A stretch of 64,000 nucleotides of DNA from Dryocola sp051297175 (GCF_051297175.1 NZ_JBINNY010000001.1:62001-126000); one strand, 5' to 3'; numbered from the stretch's first letter, positions 7,741 to 16,789 are shown. Notes: generated by a model not told the origin, from the sequence alone. Program-made: numbers and translations.

Positions 7741-9014
7741 TAGTGACTCCGCTGTGGCAGATAGGGTTGCAGCAGCTGTAACAGGCGTTGCAGGGCACCC
7801 TGATTCTGGTGCAGTACTTCGACAGCGTGGCGGCCGTAGTAAAGGCGATAGTCTTCGTCGGTGATAAGCGTGGAAATTTCTTTCACCAGCGACTGCGCGT
7901 CGGTGACGGTGATCATGCCGTCGGCTTCCAGCAGCTTCGCGCAGATGTCTTTGAAGTTAAAGATGTGCGGGCCCATCAGCACCGGAATGGCGTGCGCGGC
8001 TGGCTCCAGCGGGTTATGGCCGCCGCGTTCAACCAGGCTGCCGCCGACAAAGGCGAGGTCGGCAATACCGTACAGCAGCATCAGCTCGCCCATTGAATCG
8101 CCAATCACAACCTGCGTGCTGCCCGAGGGAATTTCGCCGCTGCTGCGCAGGGTGAAGCTGAAACCCGCTTTTTGCACCAGATCTTTTGCATCTTTGAAGC
8201 GTTCAGGGTGGCGCGGCACCAAAATCAGCAGGAGGTCCGGGAATTTCGCCAGCAGCTGGCGGTGTGCGTCGAGAATAATGCTTTCTTCGCCGTCGTGGGT
8301 GCTGGTGGCAATCCACACCTTACGGCGCGGAGCCCACTGGCGGCGCAGGGTAATGGCGCGGGCGGCAAGCTCCGGCGTGACGGAAATATCAAACTTCAGG
8401 CTGCCGGTCACCGTAAGCTGGGAGCGTTTAAGGCCCAGCTCAAGGAAGCGACCCGCATCCTCTTCATTTTGTGCGGCGATGAGCGTGATTTTGCTCATCA
8501 GGCGGCGCGTGAAATTACCGAGCTTTTTGTAACCTTTAGCGGAGCGTTCTGACAAACGCGCATTGGCGATGACCAGCGGGATTTTGCGGTTATGCAGCGC
8601 GGTGATCATGTTCGGCCACAGCTCGGTTTCCATCACGATCACCAGCTTCGGGCGCACGGTATCCAGAAAACGGTTCATGGCGCACGGCAGATCGTAAGGG
8701 AGATAAACGTGATGGACGTTTTTACCGAAGGCTGACTGTACGCGTTCGGAGCCTGTCGGCGTCATGGTAGTGACGGTGATAGGTATCGTTGGGTAGCGAT
8801 GGCGCAGCGCCCGTACCAGCGGGATCGCGGCAAGCGTTTCGCCGACGGAAACGGAATGCAGCATGATACCGTCCGGCGCTACTTTCCCTCGACAAAAGCC
8901 ATAGCGTTCGGCCCAGCGTTTACGATACGCAGGAGCTTTGCGGCTACGGAGCAGAAGTCGCAGCCACACAAAGGGCTGAATGAGGTAGAGCAGGGCGGTA
9001 TACAACGATTCCAA
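7740..9014 (-). CDS. waaA: 3-deoxy-D-manno-octulosonic acid (Kdo) transferase
   Basis: Adds Kdo residues from CMP-Kdo to lipid IVA at the cytoplasmic face of the inner membrane, an essential step of lipid A-core assembly. Family 30 glycosyltransferase with an N-terminal membrane anchor (SLYTALLYLIQPFVWLRLL), the METELWPN motif and a C-terminal GGSLVERGGHNPLEPAA sugar-nucleotide site. The TTG at 9012-9014 was chosen: it gives 424 residues (E. coli 425), matches the E. coli N terminus and has GGA eight bases ahead. The ATGs at 9035 and 9059 lack a Shine-Dalgarno. It is read with waaE and coaD. Confidence 0.93.
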   Translation of the reverse strand: MESLYTALLYLIQPFVWLRLLLRSRKAPAYRKRWAERYGFCRGKVAPDGIMLHSVSVGETLAAIPLVRALRHRYPTIPITVTTMTPTGSERVQSAFGKNVHHVYLPYDLPCAMNRFLDTVRPKLVIVMETELWPNMITALHNRKIPLVIANARLSERSAKGYKKLGNFTRRLMSKITLIAAQNEEDAGRFLELGLKRSQLTVTGSLKFDISVTPELAARAITLRRQWAPRRKVWIATSTHDGEESIILDAHRQLLAKFPDLLLILVPRHPERFKDAKDLVQKAGFSFTLRSSGEIPSGSTQVVIGDSMGELMLLYGIADLAFVGGSLVERGGHNPLEPAAHAIPVLMGPHIFNFKDICAKLLEADGMITVTDAQSLVKEISTLITDEDYRLYYGRHAVEVLHQNQGALQRLLQLLQPYLPQRSH

Positions 9015-9034
9015 GCGAATTTTCCGTATTTTCA

Positions 9035-9172
9035 TTATCGGCGGGCAAATTCTAAGCATTCGCAGGGCGTAAAGCTATTGTTTTGGTGATATTCGACGGC
9101 TTTACCGATTGTTCTGGCAACGGGAGAGCGAATCAAAAGCAGTGCGAGCAGCCCAACGCCGCTCGCAATCAT
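9035..9172 (-). CDS. hypothetical 45-residue ORF between a glycosyltransferase gene and waaA
   Basis: A short frame fills most of the 162-base gap upstream of waaA. It begins ATG 4 bases after the preceding glycosyltransferase stop and ends with TAA at 9035-9037. The product starts MIASGVGLLALLLIRSPVA, a hydrophobic segment long enough for one membrane span, followed by a polar tail with two cysteines. No family was recognised. The ribosome-binding site is weak (CGGGG about 10 bases ahead). It may be a small membrane protein or chance coding in an untranslated spacer. Confidence 0.25.
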   Translation of the reverse strand: MIASGVGLLALLLIRSPVARTIGKAVEYHQNNSFTPCECLEFARR

Positions 9173-9176
9173 ATTA

Positions 9177-10178
9177 TTACCCCGGGACGCGAGTTGCCTT
9201 TTTCAGTTTCAGGTAGCGGCGGCCTAAGCGCCAGCGCAGGCGGAACCCGCGCGCGTTTTTCCAGATTAGGCGCCAGATACCACGGTCGAAAAATTCCTGG
9301 ATTATCATTTTCTTCTTCTGCGGATCTTTCATGTTATTGAAAGTATGCAGGATGCCAAGCCCTTCTTTTGCAATCTGCCAGTTACATGCCGGGATGTTTT
9401 TGACCTTTTCCGGATAGCGCAGGTTGATGGCTTCGAGCATTTCCAGAATTTTAATGTAGTGGCGCGCCGAGCGGATCAGCGTGTCGTCGGTGTCAGGCAT
9501 ATGGGAGACCGACGCCGAGTGAATATAGTAGTCGTAGAACCTTTCGCTGGTGTACTGAACGCGTTCTGCGGCAAGCAACACTTCCGTGGTCCAGGGGATG
9601 TCCTGATGGCGTAAGCCGGGCTCGAAGATAAACCCGTGTTCGCGGATAAAATCATGGCGATAGAGATTCAGCCAGGTCACGTGCAGGAACTTACGCGAAT
9701 CCAGTGCTTTTTTCAGCCAGGCCGGGCCGCTGATGACGCCCGTTGATTGGAGTTTGTCTTCCGGAAAAATAGGGCGCGAAGGCTTTCTGTTATTTTCGTA
9801 GACATAGTTGCCATTGCAGGTCACAACGTCCAGATTGCCCGCCAGCGCCATATCGAGCAGGCGGCGGTACATGCCGGGCTTGAAGTCGTCGTCGATATCA
9901 GGGAAGGAAAGATATTGTCCGGTCGCTACGGCAAGACCGGTATTGCGCGCGATGGAAACGCCCTGGTTGTCTTGCTCAATCACCACCATGCCAGGAAATT
10001 TTTCGCGCCAGGCGTTGATAATCGCCATTGAGCCATCGGTTGAACCATCGTTCACCATAATGACTTCCATCTCTTCGATGGCCTGCGCTTCGAGACAGGC
10101 GAAAAACTTCGCCAGGAAAAGTTCGCCGTTGTATACCGCGACGACGACGCTAAGTAATGGAGCCTGGTTCTGGGACAT
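9177..10178 (-). CDS. family 2 glycosyltransferase, outer-core locus
   Basis: A 333-residue GT-A enzyme. The N-terminal domain has LLSVVVAVYNGELFLAKF, the VNDGSTDGS segment and a metal-binding FPDIDDDF motif near residue 95. The C-terminal 100 residues are basic, suggesting contact with the membrane face. It lies 19 bases behind wabH and ahead of waaA in the same unit, so it probably adds a sugar to the outer LPS core after WabH. The donor and acceptor cannot be assigned from sequence, and no symbol is given because several unrelated family 2 enzymes occupy this slot in different genera. Confidence 0.82.
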   Translation of the reverse strand: MSQNQAPLLSVVVAVYNGELFLAKFFACLEAQAIEEMEVIMVNDGSTDGSMAIINAWREKFPGMVVIEQDNQGVSIARNTGLAVATGQYLSFPDIDDDFKPGMYRRLLDMALAGNLDVVTCNGNYVYENNRKPSRPIFPEDKLQSTGVISGPAWLKKALDSRKFLHVTWLNLYRHDFIREHGFIFEPGLRHQDIPWTTEVLLAAERVQYTSERFYDYYIHSASVSHMPDTDDTLIRSARHYIKILEMLEAINLRYPEKVKNIPACNWQIAKEGLGILHTFNNMKDPQKKKMIIQEFFDRGIWRLIWKNARGFRLRWRLGRRYLKLKKATRVPG

Positions 10179-10197
10179 AAGTTACCTGAAAATAACG

Positions 10198-11298
10198 TTA
10201 TCTTTTTTCTGTTGCCAGGGACAAATACTGCTGGCAAATAGCACCGATGCTATAGGACTCAATGGTGTTGGCATCAATAGCCGGCGGGTTGTGGTAGATG
10301 TCGAGCATGGTATTCGCCAACTGTTGGTCACTCATGCCGGAGAGGCCGCGAGCCAGCGGCCCGGTCAGGATCTCTTCCGGGCCGCCCGGGCAGTGTGTGC
10401 TGACTGCTGGCGTCTGGCAGATGAGGGCTTCGACAAGCACGTTGCCAAAGCCTTCACAGTCGGAGCTTAAAAGCAGCATGCGGGCATTGGCTATCCATGG
10501 GTAAGGATTGGCTGCGAAAGGTTTGATAAACACGCGATCCGCCACGCCCGCCGCGGTAGCCATGGTTCTTAGCTGTTCGATTCGTTCAGCGCTGCCGTTT
10601 CCCATCAGCACCAGCGGCGCTTCGATGCCGCTTAGCGCGTAGGCTTTGATTAGCCGGTCGTGGCGTTTGTGCTCATGGAAACGCCCGACATGGATGAGAT
10701 AGTCCTGGCCCGCCATTTCGCACGGCTCTTTGGCGCGCTGGTGGATGCCGTCGATATCGAACGGATTATGAATGACCGTGCTTCTCGCAAGCGTAATATC
10801 AAAGCGCTGGGTGATATCTTTCAGCACCGCCTTCGATACGGCAACAACGTTACTGTTCTCATAAACGCTTTTGATTTTTTTACGTTTTATCCAGCGTGAG
10901 AAACCGTGTCGATGCAGCAGGTAAGAGAAGGAGAACATGCCGTGTACGCAGTACCACAGCCTGTCACGTGGAATCGTTTTGGTATGGGCGACGATGCGGT
11001 CTGTTTTATGCAAATGAGAGAAAATGAGGTCGAATTGCCCACTTCTTTGCGCTTTTTCAACGGCTTCATCCAGAAGTGCCGCGCGGCGTGAGAGCTCCGT
11101 GAGCTTGCGCCACGGTTTTTTGCAGGTATCCAGAATGATTTGATAGTCGACGCCGTCCGGGATTTCATAATCGCAGACGCGGCGCAGCGAGAAAACCGAG
11201 ACCTGATGGCCCATACCGACCAGCCCCTTTGAAAGGGTAAGCACGGTTTTTTCAGCGCCGCCGCCGGGTAAGCCATCAATAATCATTAGGATGCGCAT
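10198..11298 (-). CDS. wabH: WabH-like family 4 glycosyltransferase (outer core)
   Basis: GT-B fold, family 4, 366 residues. The acceptor-side N terminus MRILMIIDGLPGGGAEKTVL and the donor-side C terminus (SSDCEGFGNVLVEALICQTPAVST, an EGFGNVLVEA version of the EX7E motif) are typical. In Klebsiella, WabH adds N-acetylglucosamine to the galacturonic acid set by WabG. Here it lies directly downstream of wabG with a 3-base gap. Assignment to WabH rests on similarity of the N terminus and on order (waaQ-wabG-wabH); the transferred sugar is inferred. Confidence 0.78.
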   Translation of the reverse strand: MRILMIIDGLPGGGAEKTVLTLSKGLVGMGHQVSVFSLRRVCDYEIPDGVDYQIILDTCKKPWRKLTELSRRAALLDEAVEKAQRSGQFDLIFSHLHKTDRIVAHTKTIPRDRLWYCVHGMFSFSYLLHRHGFSRWIKRKKIKSVYENSNVVAVSKAVLKDITQRFDITLARSTVIHNPFDIDGIHQRAKEPCEMAGQDYLIHVGRFHEHKRHDRLIKAYALSGIEAPLVLMGNGSAERIEQLRTMATAAGVADRVFIKPFAANPYPWIANARMLLLSSDCEGFGNVLVEALICQTPAVSTHCPGGPEEILTGPLARGLSGMSDQQLANTMLDIYHNPPAIDANTIESYSIGAICQQYLSLATEKR

Positions 11299-11301
11299 CG
11301 T

Positions 11302-12429
11302 CTAATCCAGTATGTTTTGATACAGCGAAATAAGTTGCTGTGAAAGTTTTTCCGGCGTCGCATCCCTGACTCGTTCACGTGCATGTATCCCCATGACCTC
11401 GTCCAGATGGCGGGCGGGAATGGCCATTACAGCAGCCGTCAGCTCATGAATGTTAAGTGCATCGCAAACGTATCCATTTTGTTCGGTCGTGATAAATTCT
11501 GCCCCGCCGCAGGTGGGCGTGGTGATAACCGGTAAACCACATGCCATCGCTTCCAGGATCACGTTCGGGAAGGGATCGTAGAGCGTTGGCAGCAATAATG
11601 CGTCAGCAGCCTGATAGAAGGGCAGCGTATTTTTCTGCACTCCCATGAAAATCACCCGATCCTGACACCCCAGAGTTTGTGCCAGCGCCCGGTACTGCTT
11701 TTCTGCTTTATCTTGTCCTACCACTATCAGGTAGCGATCGGTACTGGCGATAGCCCGGATTGCGCTGGCAAGACCCTTGCGCTCAAAACCGGACCCCACG
11801 TATACCAGTGCTACCGCCTGCGGTGGAATATTGATTTCATGCCGCCATTTTGCCCTCTGCTCCGGCGTGGCCGGAACGAAGCGGGAGGAATCAATAGCAT
11901 TATAGATGACATGTATCTTATTAGCAGGTATAGCAAAATCTTCGATGATTTCGCGTTTTACCATTTCTGCATTGCAGATCACGGCTTTCAGCTCCGGCGC
12001 CTGATACATCGCCCGCTCGGCCTGCATGACGTAGCGATGATAGCGATCGCGAAGCAGCAGCTTTTGCCGCCAGGCTGGCAGGATACGAGCGCGCTGTAGC
12101 AGCCAGCGGCGGTGCACGCCATCGCCAGCGCGATAGATATCGCAGCCGGCTATACGTTCATGGCTTTGTACAAGATCGAAATTCTCACGCTGCCACAGCG
12201 CGCGTGCGGCATCGGCAAAACCTTTCTCGCGGCTAATCCGCCCCCACTTCATCGGGTTGCAGATATGAATATGCCAGTTTTCCTGGCGTTCGCCCTGCCA
12301 CTGCCGCGTGATGACGTTCAGCTCCAGGTCATGTGCGCTTAAGGCCTCAAGGGCGCGGGAAACAAAGCGTTCTGCGCCTCCATCGGGGCGATATTTTTGG
12401 CGCACGATAGCCAGACGGCAGCGTTTCAT
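11302..12429 (-). CDS. wabG: WabG-like family 4 glycosyltransferase (galacturonic acid to heptose II)
   Basis: Family 4 GT-B enzyme of 375 residues. It begins MKRCRLAIVRQKYRPDGGAE and contains HIHICNPMKWGRISRE, AGDGVHRRWLLQRARILPAW and the C-terminal LYDPFPNVILEAMACGLPVI donor motif, all hallmarks of WabG and WaaG relatives. Klebsiella WabG transfers galacturonic acid to heptose II and is needed for outer core and capsule attachment. The ATG overlaps the waaQ stop (TGATG), so the ATG at 12429 is preferred over the in-frame GTG one codon earlier. Translational coupling to waaQ is likely. Confidence 0.86.
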   Translation of the reverse strand: MKRCRLAIVRQKYRPDGGAERFVSRALEALSAHDLELNVITRQWQGERQENWHIHICNPMKWGRISREKGFADAARALWQRENFDLVQSHERIAGCDIYRAGDGVHRRWLLQRARILPAWRQKLLLRDRYHRYVMQAERAMYQAPELKAVICNAEMVKREIIEDFAIPANKIHVIYNAIDSSRFVPATPEQRAKWRHEINIPPQAVALVYVGSGFERKGLASAIRAIASTDRYLIVVGQDKAEKQYRALAQTLGCQDRVIFMGVQKNTLPFYQAADALLLPTLYDPFPNVILEAMACGLPVITTPTCGGAEFITTEQNGYVCDALNIHELTAAVMAIPARHLDEVMGIHARERVRDATPEKLSQQLISLYQNILD

Positions 12430-13502
12430 CACAGCAGTTTCCTTGCGGCAGCAATTACGACATCGGAAGGAATAGCATCCAGATAGCGTTCGCTGGTTTT
12501 TGTATCAATTTTATCGGGATCCGGCAGCGGGCCGTAGTCGCCCGCCCAGATAACCTCGCCTTTCACCTGCCACGGGCTCCAGAACGTGAGTTTGGATGGG
12601 CCAAACAGCGCGATGCAGGGCGTTTGCAGGGCGGCGGCCATATGCATGGGAACGGAGTCAACGCCGATAAACAGACGGGCATGGTCGATAAGCGCGGCTA
12701 GCTGACGCAGGCTTAATTCACCGGCCAGGGAATAAACCCGTTCGGCCGGGCAAAGCGCACGGATGCTTTCAATCATCGCCTTTTCATTTTTATCCGGGCC
12801 GGAGGTCAGCACGATGGTGTGCCCATCCTGCTGGAGCGCGGTAATCGTCTGCGCCATTTTTGCATCATCCCAACACTTAAAGAACCAGCGGGATGTTGGC
12901 TGAACGACGATAAACGCTCCATCAACGTTTTTTTCTTTGAGCTTGTTCTGCACGGCCAGCCAGTCATCGGGCCGATAGCTCATCGTAACTTCGGAAACCG
13001 TGGGGATAGGTAGCGGAGCAAGAATTGACAGATTTTGCTCAACGGTGTGCATGTGTTGATGGCCAGTAACCGGCGCGAGCTGCGTATGGCACTGTTGCCA
13101 GAACCAGCCACGGCGCTTGTTGAAGTCAAAGCCTATGCGGACAGGCGCACCGGTAAAACGGGAAACAATAGCGCTACGCCACTGGTCGGCAAGGTTTAGC
13201 ACCAGGCTATAACGCTGTTGGCGCAGCGTCCTGAGGAGCTGCCACTCTTTGCAGAAGTGCTGACGGGTGCCCAATTTTCGCCATTTACGGTCAATGCCAT
13301 AGATGTGATGGATAGAGGGATGGGCGGCCAGCATATCGCGGGTTTCTTCATAAAGCAGAACGTCGATCTGTGCCTGCGGCCAAGCCTGATGCAGGGCATT
13401 GATCACCGGCGTTGTCAGCAGCATATCACCGTGATGACGCAGCTTTATGAGTAATATACGAGTTTGCGGCCCGTCAGCGAGTGTCTGCAAAGCGTTATTC
13501 AT
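12429..13502 (-). CDS. waaQ: lipopolysaccharide heptosyltransferase III
   Basis: Family 9 glycosyltransferase that adds the branch heptose (HepIII) to heptose II of the inner core from ADP-heptose. From the ATG at 13502 the product is 357 residues. It has TRILLIKLRHHGDMLLTTPV at the N terminus and, in the donor half, IGVDSVPMHMAAALQTPCIALFG, both typical of the family. A TTG eight codons upstream is in frame but has no ribosome-binding site. It opens the waaQ-wabG-wabH-GT2-waaA-waaE-coaD unit. No JUMPstart or ops element was found upstream. Confidence 0.9.
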   Translation of the reverse strand: MNNALQTLADGPQTRILLIKLRHHGDMLLTTPVINALHQAWPQAQIDVLLYEETRDMLAAHPSIHHIYGIDRKWRKLGTRQHFCKEWQLLRTLRQQRYSLVLNLADQWRSAIVSRFTGAPVRIGFDFNKRRGWFWQQCHTQLAPVTGHQHMHTVEQNLSILAPLPIPTVSEVTMSYRPDDWLAVQNKLKEKNVDGAFIVVQPTSRWFFKCWDDAKMAQTITALQQDGHTIVLTSGPDKNEKAMIESIRALCPAERVYSLAGELSLRQLAALIDHARLFIGVDSVPMHMAAALQTPCIALFGPSKLTFWSPWQVKGEVIWAGDYGPLPDPDKIDTKTSERYLDAIPSDVVIAAARKLL

Positions 13503-13535
13503 TATCGTCTTTAGGTGATTAACCAAAGCGTGATT

Positions 13536-13564
13536 CTAATAGACCTTGAGTATGGTTGCTACAA
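13536..13564 (-). promoter_or_regulatory. candidate promoter of the waaQ unit
   Basis: On the minus strand TTGTAG (13559-13564) and TATTAG (13536-13541) are separated by 17 bases, 34 bases before the waaQ ATG. Each box matches four of six consensus positions, so the call is tentative. Confidence 0.4.
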
Positions 13565-13659
13565 TTCTACTCGGGAGTCGGTGCATTCCTGGAAAGCGGT
13601 TTGCCCTTGTCCGGGAGGCTGCGTAACATGGCGGAAATATCGTTAGCGTAGAGACGGCA

Positions 13660-14628
13660 ATGAGCACCCCAGCATTTATCATCACGATTGATACCGAAGG
13701 CGATAATCTGTGGCAAAACCATCGACAGATTAAAACGGAGAACGCGCGTTTTTTGCCGCGTTTTCAGGCGCTTTGCGAAAAATATGCCTTCAAACCCGTC
13801 TGGTTAACCAACTATGAGATGGCCGTCGACCCTGACTATATCGCTTTTGCTAAGGACGTTATTGCGCGCGGGCAGGGTGAGGTGGGAATGCATTTGCATG
13901 CATGGAACAGCCCACCGGAATTTGATTTAACCGGCGACGATTGGCGCTGGCAACCCTATCTTATTGAATATCCTGACGAGATCCTGCGCGAAAAGGTCGT
14001 CTATATGACGACGCTTCTTGAAGAAACTTTCGGTACCAAAATGCTCAGCCATCGTGCCGGGCGATGGGCGTTTGATAGCCGCTACGCACGCCTGCTGGTG
14101 GAGTTGGGCTACAAGGTTGATTGTTCGGTGACGCCCCGCGTGAACTGGCGGAACGCTAAGGGATCGCCAGCTGGGACGGGCGGTACGAATTATCAACACT
14201 TCCCAACTCGTTCCTACTTTATGGATCTTGATGTCATCCATCAGCCGGGAGATTCTCCGCTGTTGGAAGTCCCGATGAGCATTCAGTACAAGCACAGCGC
14301 GCTGATGAATACCTTTAAGCAGGGCTACGACAGGCTTCGCGGAAAATATCGCAGCCCGTCGGTGAACTGGCTTCGTCCGGCGAGAGGAAATGCTGCGCAG
14401 ATGATAGATGTGGCACAAAAAACGTTGGCGGAAGGCAATGATTACGTCGAGTTTATGCTGCACTCTTCGGAATTTATGCCGGGCGGAAGCCCGACGTTCA
14501 AAGACGAAGCGGATATCGAACGTCTGTATCAGGATCTCGAAACGCTGTTTGCCTGGCTTGCCGAGCGGACGCGAGGTATGACTTTGGCGGAATACTATCA
14601 GGCCAAAGTTAATAAGCCGGGCGCGTAG
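13660..14628 (+). CDS. wabN: polysaccharide deacetylase family protein, WabN-like
   Basis: 322-residue protein with a NodB-like deacetylase layout: the N-terminal TIDTEGD segment carries the catalytic and metal aspartate (Asp11), HLHAWNSPP supplies the metal histidines, SHRAGRWAFD the next motif, and FMLHSSEFMPGG the C-terminal histidine. No signal peptide is seen, so it should act in the cytoplasm. Klebsiella WabN removes the acetyl group from the N-acetylglucosamine placed by WabH, giving glucosamine in the core. The similarity and the presence of wabG and wabH support that role. It is read opposite to the flanking core genes. Confidence 0.72.
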   Translation: MSTPAFIITIDTEGDNLWQNHRQIKTENARFLPRFQALCEKYAFKPVWLTNYEMAVDPDYIAFAKDVIARGQGEVGMHLHAWNSPPEFDLTGDDWRWQPYLIEYPDEILREKVVYMTTLLEETFGTKMLSHRAGRWAFDSRYARLLVELGYKVDCSVTPRVNWRNAKGSPAGTGGTNYQHFPTRSYFMDLDVIHQPGDSPLLEVPMSIQYKHSALMNTFKQGYDRLRGKYRSPSVNWLRPARGNAAQMIDVAQKTLAEGNDYVEFMLHSSEFMPGGSPTFKDEADIERLYQDLETLFAWLAERTRGMTLAEYYQAKVNKPGA

Positions 14629-14635
14629 GCCCGGC
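14616..14635. terminator. hairpin between convergent wabN and waaL
   Basis: Perfect 7-bp stem GCCGGGC/GCCCGGC with loop GCGTAG, overlapping the wabN stop codon. The downstream T content is modest. It probably ends transcription of the convergent pair. Confidence 0.5.
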
Positions 14636-14641
14636 GTTTGG

Positions 14642-15856
14642 TCATGCGATTTGTTTTTGCTGCGGTAGCGTAATACTACAGACACCGATTAAAGCGACGA
14701 AGAATAATATAGCCTCTGAGCTTAAAAGTATGACGTCGCTTAAGCCGTAAACAATCATGCAGTTCAAGGTAAACAGCAGGGCGGTATTGCGGTTGCGCAG
14801 AGCGACCCAACTAATACCGATATATAGCCATAATAATGCAAGACCGCCCAAAATCCCCTGTAACGATAAGGTGTCTATCGTTTCATCGTGCAGATGGACA
14901 TTTATAAACTCCATGGCAGATCTGTACTGTGGTTTTTCTTTTACGTATTGTGCCGAATAGTCATAGCGGGATTGAAGCGATTGCCCTAAAGGTGCATGCG
15001 CGAAATTATTCAATCCAATCGTCCACATAGAGAAACGCGCGCCCAGGGAGGTGTTATCCTTACCCTCCTGGTACAACGTGATTTCATTGTAGGTTTGTGC
15101 GATTTTCGGATAAATAAATTTATTGTAGAGCGCACCAAAGGCTATTGCAGCAACAATTAATACGGCAAAAATAGTCTTTAGATGAATCTTTTTGAAATAA
15201 TAAGCCGTCATCAAAAAGACGATCAGCAGATGGCAAATAATTGCTGCACGGGTCCCGGTAACGATGATAACCACAAACGACAGTATTATGGCCAGCGCAG
15301 CAATCACATAGCATGCTATCTTATTCTGAACATACAGCTGATAGATAAAGAAAATACTAAGCGCAGAATAAATATAAGCAGAAATAGTTGCCCTGTTAAT
15401 ACTCATTTCTGCTCGCTGCATGCCATGCATAATCTGCCACCAGGCATAACAGGAAGCACCGAGCACGGCGGCGCCCGTTGCGATTAACAACCACTTTTTA
15501 TAATCAACGTTTTTAATGTGATAATTTAGCTGCGTGAGGTAGAAAACCAGTACTCCACCTAACACTAATTTCTTTCCGCCAACTAAATGGTCATTGTAAC
15601 TATTAAAAGCTTCTGTACCATATTGATACCATAGGTACCAGACTACTTTAATCAAGCCAAATAGAATGATGGGGTAGGCTATATTAAAGCTTTTAAAGCT
15701 AATCTTTTTGCGCTCAATGAAGAGGCCAATAATACTAAGATAAATAGCAATATAATAAAAATCTCTTTGACGCCCAGTATTAATGAGCGCTAAAGAAAAC
15801 GAAACAACTGTAAAACAAAATACAGCCAAATATAAACGGCTCTTTAATTTTTCCAT
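14642..15856 (-). CDS. waaL: O-antigen ligase family protein
   Basis: Polytopic inner-membrane protein of 404 residues with about 10-12 hydrophobic segments. It belongs to the WaaL/Wzy superfamily: a conserved arginine in VTGTRAAI near residue 210, and the large periplasmic loop ending in HLHDETIDTL near residue 321, whose histidines match the ligase signature. It would join undecaprenyl-linked O-antigen to the finished lipid A-core in the periplasm. Ligases vary greatly in sequence, so the call rests on topology, these residues and the waa context. It is AT-richer than the inner-core genes. Its start overlaps the upstream glycosyltransferase stop by 13 bases. Confidence 0.83.
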   Translation of the reverse strand: MEKLKSRLYLAVFCFTVVSFSLALINTGRQRDFYYIAIYLSIIGLFIERKKISFKSFNIAYPIILFGLIKVVWYLWYQYGTEAFNSYNDHLVGGKKLVLGGVLVFYLTQLNYHIKNVDYKKWLLIATGAAVLGASCYAWWQIMHGMQRAEMSINRATISAYIYSALSIFFIYQLYVQNKIACYVIAALAIILSFVVIIVTGTRAAIICHLLIVFLMTAYYFKKIHLKTIFAVLIVAAIAFGALYNKFIYPKIAQTYNEITLYQEGKDNTSLGARFSMWTIGLNNFAHAPLGQSLQSRYDYSAQYVKEKPQYRSAMEFINVHLHDETIDTLSLQGILGGLALLWLYIGISWVALRNRNTALLFTLNCMIVYGLSDVILLSSEAILFFVALIGVCSITLPQQKQIA

Positions 15857-16776
15857 AATGTACTCAATGCTTTTCTCTTATAGCTAACGCGCACGCTGAG
15901 GTCCAAAAAGAAGCTAACTGAGTGCGTCAAAAGAACATGTTGTTTTACGGTAGCGGCTTGGGCGCTTTTTTGAACTAAGGAGTTATATTTAATAGCAATG
16001 TCTAACCAGTGGCACAGGATCAGGTTTTTGAACTTTTCAGGGAACGATGCTTCCATCTTGATAGTGCAGGTTATCAAGTTGTCGATTTTCTCCTGATTTG
16101 GCGTTGTGGATAGAGTGCCATGATTTTTTATATAATAATAATGACTGTCATGCTGGAAATAAATATCGGTTGCATCCATCAGCATGCCTGGGAAGATATA
16201 GAAATCTTCGTAGCAGGTCATGGCTGGGATCTTGTGCTTTAAATAAATATCACGTTTGATAAATTGACCGATTAAATGAGCCTGCAAATCTTTATGAATT
16301 AAAAATCGTTTTACAGTTTCAGTCTGTGATATTTTCTCAGGGCTCAGGCCTGACCATGAATTATCAACTTTTTTGAGGTCGCGAATTTCATGCAGACGAG
16401 TGAGTAACATATCTGGCGCAGTTTGTTCAAGAAACGACATAATAGGGGCCAGGGTATTAGCCTTTAATAAGTCATCACTATCTAGCATGGTAATATAATC
16501 CCCTTTTGCCAAGGAAATACCATGTTGGCGCACGCGGCCGATGTTTTTGTACTCTACGGTTGAGGATACGACCTGAGGGTAATTGCTCGCAAAGTGGGCG
16601 ATTTTATCCCCAGTGCTATCTTCTGAGGTGTCATTAATGATTATTATTTCAGACTGAACGATTGAAGGACCAAGGGCTTTTAACAGGCTATCAAACGTGG
16701 CATCTATCGTTTGTTCACAGTTGTGTGCAGCAATAATTATACTCAGAAGCGGGTTGTTCTTCATATATCTACTCAT
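15844..16776 (-). CDS. family 2 glycosyltransferase, AT-rich outer-core gene
   Basis: 310-residue GT-A enzyme. It has LLSIIIAAHNCEQTIDATF, the IINDTSEDSTG nucleotide segment and YITMLDSDDLLKAN with a DSDD metal site near residue 98. It sits between a family 9 gene and waaL, with a 13-base overlap with waaL, in the hldD-waaF-waaC unit. It likely adds a strain- or genus-specific outer-core sugar near the O-antigen attachment point. Base composition is visibly more AT-rich than waaC and waaF. An alternative start is Met5; the first ATG at 16776 is kept because it is close behind the upstream gene. Donor sugar unknown. Confidence 0.8.
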   Translation of the reverse strand: MSRYMKNNPLLSIIIAAHNCEQTIDATFDSLLKALGPSIVQSEIIIINDTSEDSTGDKIAHFASNYPQVVSSTVEYKNIGRVRQHGISLAKGDYITMLDSDDLLKANTLAPIMSFLEQTAPDMLLTRLHEIRDLKKVDNSWSGLSPEKISQTETVKRFLIHKDLQAHLIGQFIKRDIYLKHKIPAMTCYEDFYIFPGMLMDATDIYFQHDSHYYYIKNHGTLSTTPNQEKIDNLITCTIKMEASFPEKFKNLILCHWLDIAIKYNSLVQKSAQAATVKQHVLLTHSVSFFLDLSVRVSYKRKALSTLWKN

Positions 16777-16789
16777 TAACAGCCTGAGG

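Noticed and set aside
13503..13659. JUMPstart/ops element expected upstream of waaQ
   Set aside because: No GGCGGTAGCG-type ops sequence was found on the minus strand between wabN and waaQ.
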